The translations under genes and the position numbers were made by a program. From Tetrahymena elliotti 4EA (taxonomy: Eukaryota; Ciliophora; Oligohymenophorea; Hymenostomatida; Tetrahymenidae): DNA of 64,000 nucleotides. The notes below the pieces were generated by a model. It was not told the origin of the DNA, made no database searches, and saw nothing but the letters and a program-made list of their open reading frames with translations. Shown here one piece after another: positions 1 through 9,331 of this stretch. How positions within the stretch are numbered: the first letter of the stretch is position 1; every line of letters starts with the position of its first letter. Location of the stretch: NCBI GenBank assembly GCA_000231825.2, contig JH720321.1, positions 22,707 to 86,706 of the forward strand. The letters run 5' to 3'.

Positions 1-59
1 AAATAGATAAGCACAGTGAAGAAGATTTTGATTTGCTTGATCAAATTGATAATGAATGA
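1..59 (+). CDS. 3' end of an unidentified gene (partial)
   Basis: The third frame reads through the window edge and ends at a TGA at 57-59. The visible C-terminal tail is short and acidic (it finishes EEDFDLLDQIDNE), a texture seen at the ends of real proteins here and unlike the AT-rich noise that begins right after it. No domain can be assigned from 18 residues. The alternative is a chance frame; I favour a real gene end because of the abrupt compositional change at the TGA. Confidence 0.5.
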   Translation, partial: IDKHSEEDFDLLDQIDNE

Positions 60-1154
60 AGTAACTTGCTTTTAGAAGGGATTCAATTCTTAAATTTTTC
101 TATCTTTTATACTAAATATTACTTTTAACATTAATTTTCTATAAATCTAAATATAATCTTAATCTCTTTTCAATCTCTTTACTTGTCTCTCTCTATATTG
201 TAAGTATCTTAAGCCTTTTCAAAAATTTCAAATTACACAAAATTTATTCAAATCTTTTATAAATTGTAAAACAAAAAACTCCTTTTTTGAAAATAAATGC
301 CTCAACCTCTCTTACTATTTCAATTTACATTATTTTATTCTTTTATTTTTTTTCTAATTTTTTTAAATAAATCTAAATAATTTTAGAAATAAATGCTAAT
401 CAATAAATTTAAAAAATAGTACAACCTCTTTTTGTATTTAAATATACATAAGAGAGAGAATAAGTTGAATTCATATTCTCAGTTGGAAAAACATTCATAA
501 GAAAAGCAAGTTTGCAATTATCTTTTTTCATAGCATCATCTACACACTATTTTTAATAAGTTAGATAGTATTTTAAACAAGTATTCCAATTTTTTTTAGT
601 AAAATTTTTGAAATATTTTGTTGATCTATTGATGATTTTCATAATTTATTTTTAAATTTGATCTATTTCCAAAATAATCAAAAAAAAACCTAAAAGATAG
701 AACTAAGCTATAACTCACAATTTTAATTCTTTTAATATACAATTAAGTAAATTCTTATTTATTGTAATGTGTTTCAAGCAAATAATCAAATTTTGTTGAT
801 CTAATGAATATTTTTAACATTTTTTTAAAATTTATTTCTAAATTGAATGACCTGAATATGAATTTAAATAATTATTTCTTAAATTGAAAAGGTAGAACTT
901 AACTATAATTAATTATCTTAGATAGAAAAACATAATTTTAAAAATATTTTGGTAAATTGTTTATTATTTAATTTTTTGTCTAACTTTCTTCAACAAACTT
1001 ACTCTTTAACAAAAATGTTTTATTTTATTTTTTTTAATTCATAGGAAGTTTAAATTTTACGACTTAAAAAAATATTTAAACAAATTTTATGTTTAAGCAA
1101 AATCTCTTAAAAATAATCAAACTAATCAAGATATTTATTCTCAATTTTGTCCTT
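60..1154. other. AT-rich spacer without a gene
   Basis: The spacer is dominated by poly-T and poly-A runs with no frame of protein-like composition on either strand. It contains a diverged direct repeat listed separately. A 12-of-15 match to the Tetrahymena chromosome-breakage motif near 398 is noted and rejected. Confidence 0.6.
612..915. repeat. diverged direct repeat (two copies, about 178 bp apart)
   Basis: The segment starting near 617 (TTTGTTGATCTATTGATG) recurs near 792 (TTTGTTGATCTAATGAAT). The later block GATAGAACTAAGCTATAA near 696 recurs as GGTAGAACTTAACTATAA near 891. Order and spacing are preserved, which suggests an old local duplication rather than chance similarity of AT-rich DNA. 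It has no coding content. Confidence 0.45.
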
Positions 1155-1192
1155 AGCAGGGTGGAGAAGTGGAATCGCGGATTCTTCATTTC
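1155..1192 (+). pseudogene. fragment of an initiator-Met tRNA gene (5' half only)
   Basis: A sharp GC-rich island in AT-rich DNA reads AGCAGGGTGG then AGAAGTGGAATCGCG. This closely matches the acceptor strand and D-arm of eukaryotic initiator-Met tRNA (AGCAGGGTGG, then a GCGA/TCGC D-stem). One D-stem base is changed, giving GAGA opposite TCGC. The match fades in the anticodon arm (a CAT is still present at 1187-1189). No T-arm and no pairing CCCTGCT acceptor strand follows, so it cannot fold as a tRNA. I read it as a decayed or truncated tRNA gene; a chance match is possible but unlikely given the local composition. Confidence 0.5.
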
Positions 1193-1261
1193 ATTGATTG
1201 TAGAAATAATACTCACTAAATTCTTACTAGTTGTTATACACTATTATCTTTTAAGTAAACT

Positions 1262-1445
1262 TTTCAGTTTATTTTTCTAATTCTTCATTATTCAAAAAAT
1301 TAGTTCACCATACTATGCTAAGATTCTTCAGACACTAATTGGATTCACCTTAATTTTTAATTAAATAATTGAATAAAAAGTTATCTTCAAATTAAAATAC
1401 TTAATATTAATATTTAAAAACCCTTTTTTTATTTGTAATTTAAAT
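1262..1445 (-). pseudogene. decayed partial copy of the neighbouring crotonase gene
   Basis: This spacer aligns by eye, in order, with about 1975-2165 inside the crotonase gene. TTTCTAATTCTTCATTATTC near 1272 matches TTTCTAAGTCTTCATTATTC in the gene. The following CATACTATGC, CTTCAGACACTAATTGG and TTGAATAAAAAGTTATCTT blocks match gene blocks either side of and inside its intron. Because intron sequence is included, this is a DNA duplication and not a retrocopy. No frame survives. Confidence 0.6.
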
Positions 1446-1783
1446 GATTTTTTAAATTTTTTATGTTTACAGAAATCATTTTCTTTATAAATCTAATTAA
1501 TAATAATTGAGCATACTAACATATTTGATTTGGTAAATATGTAAATAAGACAAAGTATTTTAAAAAATTTTGACCAAGTAAGATAGTTATTTTGATAAAT
1601 TATTTGAAAGAAAAATACACATTTTACTTAATAAATTTTAAATGATGAAAATAACCAATTAATTTTTAAGAAGGTTAATAAGATTTTCAAACTAAAACAT
1701 TTCAAAATACAATTCATATTGATAAAATAATTCCGAAGAAATTAATTTTTAAGATGTTTGTATGAGTTATTTTATTTTTTCCA

Positions 1784-2711
1784 TCATTTTTTGAAATGAG
1801 GATGACGCTTTTCAGTGAAAGATTTAATTCCTTCAACACAATCATCAATTCTTAAATTTTAAGCCATTACAGAGCTTGCTAATTCATAAGCTTATTCTAA
1901 ATCTATGGCACTTTTCTATTTGTAGAAAGCTAACTTACCAAACCCTAATGATTCACCACTATAAGAAGCTATTTTTTCAGCAAGCTTTAAAGTTTCTTTT
2001 TCTAAGTCTTCATTATTCTCAACATATTAATTAATCATACCATGTTGATATGCTTCTTAGGCAGTTATTGGTTCTCCTTTAATTTATTTTTAAGTAAATA
2101 GTTCAATAAAAAATATCTTAGAAAATTAATTAAAAACCTGTAACAAGCATTTCAAATGCTTTTTTTTGATTTGCCATAGCTCTAATTAAAGCAACCCCTG
2201 GAGTTGAACAGAAAAGTCCAATTTTAATTCCTGGGCAACTAAATGAAGCACTTTTTGATGCTACTATCAAATCACAAGAGCAAACAAGCTAGCATCCAGC
2301 TGCGGTTGCAAAATTGTGCACTTAAGCAATAGTAATTTGTGGTAAACTTTTTTGGATATAAGTCATCATATTTGTGCAGCTTTAGAATAACTACTTTTAT
2401 TCTTCAAAAGCATTTTTATCTTACAATTCCTTCATTTCTTTTAAATCATGTCCAGCACTAAAGACAGTACCCTCTGATTTTAAAATCACAACTTTTGCAT
2501 AGTTTTAGCTTTAGTAGTCTTAGGCAGCAATATATTTAAGCTATTCAGAAAAATCTTTCACCATTTAAACACTTAAAGAGTTTCTTTTCTTAGGGTTGCA
2601 AAGAGTTAAGACACCTATTTTCTTATCATCAATTACTTCATACTTGAAGTTATCAGTCTTATTGACAACTCCAAACCATCTCTTAATTAAACCAGCTGAT
2701 TTATTTAACAT
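1784..2711 (-). CDS. Mitochondrial enoyl-CoA hydratase/isomerase family protein (ECHDC3-like)
   Basis: A crotonase-fold protein of 288 residues in two exons with an intron at 2077-2137 (61 bp, GT-AG, splitting a Gly codon). Visible family landmarks are NPKKRNSLS near the start of the fold, the oxyanion-hole segment SAGHDLKEM, the second oxyanion segment [36 protein letters not shown] across the splice junction, and a C-terminal [20 protein letters not shown] and the lack of the usual hydratase glutamates point to the ECHDC3 branch, whose substrate is not settled, rather than to classical beta-oxidation hydratase. The start is the ATG at 2709-2711; it gives a basic amphipathic N-terminus ([14 protein letters not shown]) typical of mitochondrial import. 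Six to eight TAA/TAG codons are read as Gln. Confidence 0.9.
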
Positions 2712-3617
2712 TTTAAAGTCCAACTTAATCCTTTTTTTATTACTAAACAAATTATATTTTAATTAAATAAATTAATATAAAAACTAATTATGTTTCTACT
2801 TAACACACAGATGATAGATATTTCTTAAATTAATAATGCTGTATCTGATGTAAGATTTGCTTGAGTATATTATTATAATAATTACTAACTTAATTATTCA
2901 TTTATTTAGTGAGTAATTTTCTGACATAGAGTTTTTGATTTTTCAATTCATGTTTAATTTATAAAAGATGATAATCAGCAAATTTTAATATGCTTTTACT
3001 ATCTTATGTCAAATATTTATTTTATTTTTTTGGTTAAAAAATAACAGCATCATTTTCATAAATATTTTTTATTATGTCTAGGATATCTCAGAAAATTATT
3101 ATTTTGAAAATTTAATAAAAATGATTATGATTGATTCTTATTGCAATTCATCTACTAAATATTATTGAATGAAAAAATAAACCATTAGATAAATTAAAAT
3201 AAATAAAATTTTTTAAATGTTTCAGTTAAATTACTTTTAGAAAAATAAATTTAAAGTCTCTTTCTATTAATAGTAAATCTACTATTAGTTAGGCAGGCTA
3301 TTTTTGTAACAAAATTTCATATATTTTTTTATGGATATTCTTTAATTTAATTTTAATTCATGTATGATTCAAACGTTTGTTGAAAAATCTTAATAGAACC
3401 TTTCTTTAATGACAAATTTAATAATTTGAAAAAACAAAACTATTCTAACTTTATTTAAGAATTTTTACTGAAAATAAATAACTCCCTTTTTGAAGGTAAT
3501 ATATAAAACAAATATAATATATTTATTACTAATTTTGTAGAATAAAGATAGTTAATTGTAATTTATTCTGTCTTTTAACTCTAATTTATTCTTTTGAACA
3601 AACAAATTTTTATGTTT
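2712..3617. other. AT-rich spacer between two minus-strand genes
   Basis: I see no supportable gene. It should hold the promoter of the crotonase gene (near 2712-2900) and the 3' end of the PB1 protein gene. No promoter motif could be recognised. Confidence 0.5.
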
Positions 3618-5102
3618 TCAGCTAATTTAGATAGAAGCCTTAAAAGAAATAGCACCACTTATGTGCTTTTTTTCATTACTACTATCTATATAATATAGTT
3701 TCCATCTAGATATAAAGACTCCTTAAGTACTAGGTAGAGGGTTTAAAATAAGTTGGATAGTTTATATTTCTTCATTACCAGAAAAATCAAATTCTTTCTT
3801 TTCACTCAAGTTATTGAAATATTTCTCTGGTGCTTCTTCAATAAATAATTTAGATATAGGCCACTATTTAGATTTTCTTTTGATCTCAAAATTTAAAACT
3901 TACTTTTCATTTTACTTAAAAATTATCTCGTTTTTGTCATTTGGATGTTTAAAGACATCAAAAGAAAATAATTCATCAGAACCCTTAAGATAGCTTGTAG
4001 CAGGAATAATATCCTAACTAATTGACTAAGATCCTATTACTGCCTTGTTCATAATTTAAGGCTGTTATTATTAATCTTCTCCATTTGGTGTATTTCCAAA
4101 GTTGTTTGTCAATTTTTAGTCATTTTAAGGTGTTGCAAATAGTTAATTGAATTCCAATTCAAGCGCTTTCTTTTTCTTTTTTGGTTGAGATGGTTTAGGC
4201 TAAGATTGAGGTGCAACTGCTTATTTTTAATCACTAGAAGTATTTTCCTACTATTTAGGATCATTTTCTACAAGATTTATAACTATTTATTGCTATTATT
4301 AAGACTACTATTGCTATTATTACTATTATTGTACAGGCTGAATTTATTTTGTATTTTCGGCCTTCATTTAAGGAGATGGTGCTACTTCTTCAGCTTAAGT
4401 CCCATTTTATTAAAATCTTTTATAAATTTATTTTAGTTCAGGATAAAGCTAGCAAAGTTTCTTTTCAATGAGATATTCAATGGTGTCAATTTCTTTAGTT
4501 TTAAGCAGTTTTCCTACTCCTAAGCAGACTGGACATTTTGATTAATCATCCTAAATTTATGTATTTTCTCCTCCACCGCAATTATAGCAAGTATAATCAG
4601 TATATTTTGATCTATCATATTCTGTTTGAGGAATAGCCACTTAGATATTTGAAAACTAATTTTCTTGGGAAGAGTTCTGATTCAATAAAATAATTTAAAA
4701 ATTTTTTAAAAATAATCAAAAAATAATTACAATAAATTTTTATGCAATTGGATATTAAAGCTATGTGCTCTTTGACAAATCTTTTTCAGCATGTTTAATG
4801 TTGAATTAATCTGAAGAGGAACCGAAATCTTCAGTTACTTTAAGAGAAACAATATATTCTATAGGATTTTGCTAAGCTTAATTCTTAATCTGATACTCAC
4901 AACATCTCTTTAAATTATTATCATCAACTATTTTAATATAATCTGTATTAGGAGTTCTCTTCCAACTTAATGAAATATCCCCATTATATTTTATCTTTTA
5001 TTTAATAACTTCTTTAATTCTAGCAAAATCTATTGGATATTCTTCTATCTCATATGTATCTTCTTTATATTTAAACTCAATTACTACCTGATTTGCACTC
5101 AT
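3618..5102 (-). CDS. PB1 domain, zinc-finger and FW-like domain protein (NBR1-like architecture)
   Basis: A protein of 476 residues in two exons (intron 4677-4730, 54 bp, phase 0). Residues about 5-105 look like a PB1 domain, with a basic beta-strand start (VVIEFKYKEDTYEI) and an acidic TDYIKIVDDNNL motif like the OPCA patch. Cys154, Cys157, Cys172 and Cys175 form a CxxC...CxxCxGxG knuckle more like a DnaJ-type zinc ribbon than the ZZ finger of NBR1. A Q-rich linker with a KKKKK cluster follows. The last 170 residues resemble the four-tryptophan FW (NBR1 central) domain, with KQWPISKLF, NPLPSTQGVFISRWKLYY and a closing beta strand. In other eukaryotes PB1+FW proteins are selective autophagy receptors; that role here is inference. 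The order of domains is seen; identity of the FW domain is moderately sure. Confidence 0.8.
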
Positions 5103-5624
5103 AATTAATTTGCTTCTTACTTACTATCTTTGCCAAATAAAGGGAGTCTAGCTAAACTATTTATTTTATTATTTTTTTCAAAAGCAATTTACTAATTAAA
5201 TTATTATTTAAAGATATATATTTGTGCAAATTGATGTTTATCATTTCAATCATCACATTCAATTTATCATATAGATTTTAAAATATAGAAAAGATTGATC
5301 AGATAACATTATTAATCAATCAATCATTTCTTAATGTATTTATCAGATTATTCCTTGCTAAATAATTAACTAACTAACTAATTTACTAACTTTTTACAAA
5401 TATATAATACAAAACATAAGTAAATACATACATACTTATATGTTTTTTAAGATAGAATTAAATAGAAAACAAAGATTATCTAACCACTTGATTTACCATT
5501 GCCAAAATTATAGAAACTCTTGATAGAAAAGAAGAGAAAAATGAATAAGGCAGAGTATAATTAGGAAGTAATAGAATTATAGATAAATTATGATTTAAAT
5601 ATAAGAAAATTAGTTTCTATACAA
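5103..5624. other. spacer with a short TAAC microsatellite
   Basis: AT-rich, no gene seen. A TTAACTAACTAACTAATTTA stretch lies near 5366. A short + frame opens at 5541 but continues into the antisense of the cyclin gene and carries no protein-like composition. Confidence 0.5.
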
Positions 5625-6931
5625 TCAGCTATTTATTAGTTGTTGTTGTTGTTGATGCTATTAAGATTATTAGGAGGCTTTTTAACTTTATGCGATATTT
5701 TAGCTGAATGTGGTAGAAACTTTATGGAAAGTATCAGATGAAAACTTTTTTCTTATTGCCTCAAAAGGAAACTAAGGATTAGAATAAAGTTAAATTAGTT
5801 TATGAATGCTTGGCATTAAGAACTGAAAATCAGAAGCAGGATGAAGGTTAACTATAGAAGAAAGAGATTTAATTTTTTCATCCCAAATATTTTCAGCAAC
5901 ACTTTCTACTAGAAAGCAACTACAAGAAGCAATGATTGATGATTTCACATACATAGGACTTAACTCAGAATGCATCAAGCAAAGATATAAGATAAATAAT
6001 CCCTATTTTATACAATAATTTTAGGTTTTTTAGAGGTTACTTTAGAAAAGTTAAAATAAAGAAATTAACTTGATAATATTGCAGATTACAGTGCCCTAGG
6101 ATTTTAGAATATCTAACAAAGAATGTGAATGGTGTAGGAAATGAGAAGTTAAATTATAATTTTAGACATATATCAGTTTCTGTGCATATAATATCTTTGA
6201 GTTTGTAAGCTCCATCACATATTTTTACAAATTCTTTGACGCCTGGAGGATAAATTTCTTCTATCTTACTTGATATATACAGACATGATACACCAATTTT
6301 TTAGTAATGGTCTCTTAGTATTTGAATTCCATCCTGGTAGCACAACCTGCAATAAATATCAAGCATATATATGCACATAAAGATTGTTTCTTCTTTCAAT
6401 TCGTATTTTATTGAAACCTCACTTAACCAGTCTATAAGAATACACCTCATTGTTTCATTGATCTGAGGATGCATGTCTTTCAGGTCTACATTGTCCTTAC
6501 ATAAATATTTGTCCTTTTTTAGAAACAATTAAAATTATTCTAAAATTTGAAATTAATTGGCTTACTTGATGGATTTACAAATACTCAAATATTTCTTATG
6601 CATATTCAGCCACATAAATTGGGTTGGAAATAAATTAGCGGTCAAAAGTGTTAATTTTTTATATTTAAGCAGTTTTAAGTGTGTTTTAATTTTTTTCAGT
6701 AATTTCATGAAATTATTTGAGTTTATCATTTTATTAGCAAAAATTTATCAATTCATTCTGATTTTACTCAATCATGCTTTGAGAAGTATTCAATAGATCA
6801 AGATTTAAAATATTTTAGATTAATTGATTCTCTTACTGAGAGCAATCTCCCTTTTCACTTTCATCTACCATTTAAAAGCTTTTTTCAGGTTAGATTTATT
6901 CTTTGGTTATTTCTTGATTGATGTTCTTCAT
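5625..6931 (-). CDS. Mitotic-type (A/B) cyclin
   Basis: A protein of 395 residues in three exons (introns 6514-6565 and 6003-6069, both phase 0). The N-terminal 95 residues are Q/N/E-rich. Then NPIYVAEYAQEIFEYL leads into the cyclin box: MRCILIDWLSEV at about 144, KIGVSCLYISSKIEEIYPP, and FTFVRYSKIL. The C-terminal cyclin fold follows (GLFILYLCLMHSELSP, SSIIASCSCFLVESVAE) and ends with the family-typical AIRKKFSS..HKVST region and a poly-Q tail. It would bind and activate a CDK. I see neither an RxxL destruction box nor a KEN box in the N-terminus, which is unusual for an A/B cyclin. The start ATG at 6929-6931 is the first after an upstream in-frame TGA. Both splice choices restore a continuous cyclin alignment. 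Confidence 0.88.
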
Positions 6932-7021
6932 AGATGGATTTTTATGAAATTCACTCTGAAAATTGTGATTAAATGTTGAAACATTTTCCTTTATTTAAAA
7001 CCAACTTCAAAATTTTTATTT

Positions 7022-7665
7022 CAAAGGTAAATAATATTTTACTTTATTTGGATCATTTTAGAGTAAGTTGAAATCTTGAGCAAATGGGTTAAAAACCTTG
7101 AATTATTTTTACAAAGGTTGACTGTGAAAATAATTATTGTTATTTGAGCAATTTTCATTGATAACTCTACCAAATACCCTGTTCTTGTTTGTGCCTCTTT
7201 GTTATTCTTACATTTCCATTTAATTAATTTATTGTACTTTTTAGCTCTTCTCTCCCAGAACATAATTTTTAAAAGGGGGTTGTTATATATTCTCTTTAGT
7301 GTCTTGAAAATTATTTTATGACAAGAAGTGTTAGCTTCTTCTATTCTACTCAAAATTATTCTCCCACTATAAATAAAATACAAAAGATGGATTGAAAATT
7401 ATTGTTAGAGTAAATTATTTTACCATTAAAAATAAAAAGTTATAGTGGCTGTCTTAGACGATGGGTTGTACCTTCTAATTTTGTTATTCCAATTAATTTT
7501 ATTAAGATAAGATTTATAAATGAAAGCAATTATTTATTTATTAAAGTGATTTTACCTCTCAAAGCATTTGGGTGGGAATTATTTTAAAAACTTTTTATTA
7601 AAATTAAAATTGAAATAATAATTATTTATTGACACACTATATATAAAAATAAATACAATCAAACC
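7022..7665 (-). other. long TGA-free frame of uncertain status, possible gene remnant
   Basis: About 214 codons run without TGA between 7665 and 7022. The stretch 7039-7383 contains no TAA or TAG either, which is unusual in this composition. Parts look protein-like (KIMFWERRAKKYNKLIKWK, EAQTRTGYLVELSMKIAQI), others look like noise. There is no suitable ATG at the start and no recognised domain. A GC-rich patch at about 7445-7480 could be read on either strand. It may be a degraded gene or chance; I lean to a remnant. Confidence 0.2.
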
Positions 7666-9331
7666 TCAATATTTTAGACAAATAAAAATTAATCTTCAAT
7701 CAAGGCTCAGTTTTTTTCACTCTTTATTTATCTGTTTTTTAATAATTTTCAAATGAAATATCCCTCAATTTTAATGATTAATTCATAAAAATCTGAATAA
7801 AAATATTGTTTTTTATAATAAGTAATGAAACATAGCTAAAATTATTTAAAATATATTTATAAAAGATCTAAAAATTATTTTAAATTATTTTGCTTTAAAA
7901 TTAAATAAAATCTCAGTTTTCAAAAATATTTTAAATGAACAGGAAAATTAATATTTCATAAGTTAGTTAGAAAAATGGCAGTAATTAATTTTGAAATGAT
8001 TTTTAAATGTAGAAAAAAATTAATTTAAATAAACAGTTTTTCAATTTATTATTTTAGAGAATTTCCTGATCTCGATGGTAAAAAATTAACTGCCACAATT
8101 GCTTTAATAATATTAAATAATCTTTTCAAATTTTAGAGCCCAATCAATCATTAAAAAATGCATAAAACGTTTACAATTCGATTCTTTTTTTTTATCTTTA
8201 AATAATAGTCATCTTAAAATAATTAATAAAGAATGTTTACACTGCGTAAAAGAAAATTTATTTTAAGAAAAGAAAAAAGTGTTAATTTATGTTGATAGTA
8301 GGGTCACTTAAATAATAAAAAACTGAGGAAGAATTCAAGATAAAACAGTTTTAATTTATATGTATTTTAAAATAATTCAAAGCATAGGTTTCTTGTTTAA
8401 ATTTATTTAATTCAACCAAGCTTGTAAAAATCATTTATCAATGAATATAAAATTTATTTTTGGATAACTTTAAAATGTTAGTTTACAATTTTAAATTGAA
8501 GGGCGGGCTAGAAAATAAAAAACAATAGGATAGTTACAATTTAAGAAACAAAAACTTAAAAATATCAATTTTTCATAAAGTATTCCATATTAATTACAAT
8601 CTGTTTATTAATGTAATTAATTAATAACAATGAATAATTGTGACTTTAATTAGAAAAACAAAAATTAGTTTGTGAATAAAAATTAATAAGGAGGTAAATA
8701 TTTCTCTTCATAAAACTAATTTAATTTTAATTTAGTTAAGAATAATTAGGGTGGTAGATGGAATAAATAAGCTAAAATTAAAAGAAATGGATTCCTTTGA
8801 TATCTTATTCAGTATTTTAAATAGTTAAGCAATTGCTCTACATATTTTACTAAGATCTGAGATTTGATTATGAAAATATTAAGGTTCCATATTATTTATT
8901 TAGGATATTAGACATAACTGTTTGCTTTTTTTCAATAATTCTAGAAGGGATATTACATTATAGATAAAAATCTAAATATGCTTAAAATCATTTTCCTTTC
9001 ATGCATTTTCCTCTATATCTTTAAAAATAAAGCCACCATCTTTTAATTTTTAGATTATTAGTCATATGAAATCTTTAAAATAGTAATACTATTTAAGTGT
9101 TTGAAGTGCACACCTCAAAAGATAAAATTATAAAAAAATATTTTAAAAGCTGCATTATACATCTATTTATTTTACATTTGCTTGATCAATATTGACTTTG
9201 AGAGTACTTTAAATAGAATAATTTCTATTTTTTACATAAGATTAGTCGTTTCTGTTTAAACCTTTAAATATTTAATAAAATGCTAATCTTACTCAATTAA
9301 TATCAATTAAATTAAATAAACAAATGAAAGT
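7666..9331. other. AT-rich spacer
   Basis: I see nothing coding. There are many poly-A/T runs and a weak inverted pair (GGCAGTAATTAATTTT near 7977 and AAAAATTAACTGCCAC near 8081). The promoter of the histidine-kinase locus should lie at its right end. Confidence 0.5.

Noticed and set aside
398..412. TAGTACAACCTCTTT, a 12-of-15 match to the Tetrahymena chromosome-breakage sequence TAAACCAACCTCTTT
   Set aside because: Mismatches fall at three adjacent core positions, and breakage sites tolerate very little change. No telomeric GGGGTT/CCCCAA repeats are present.
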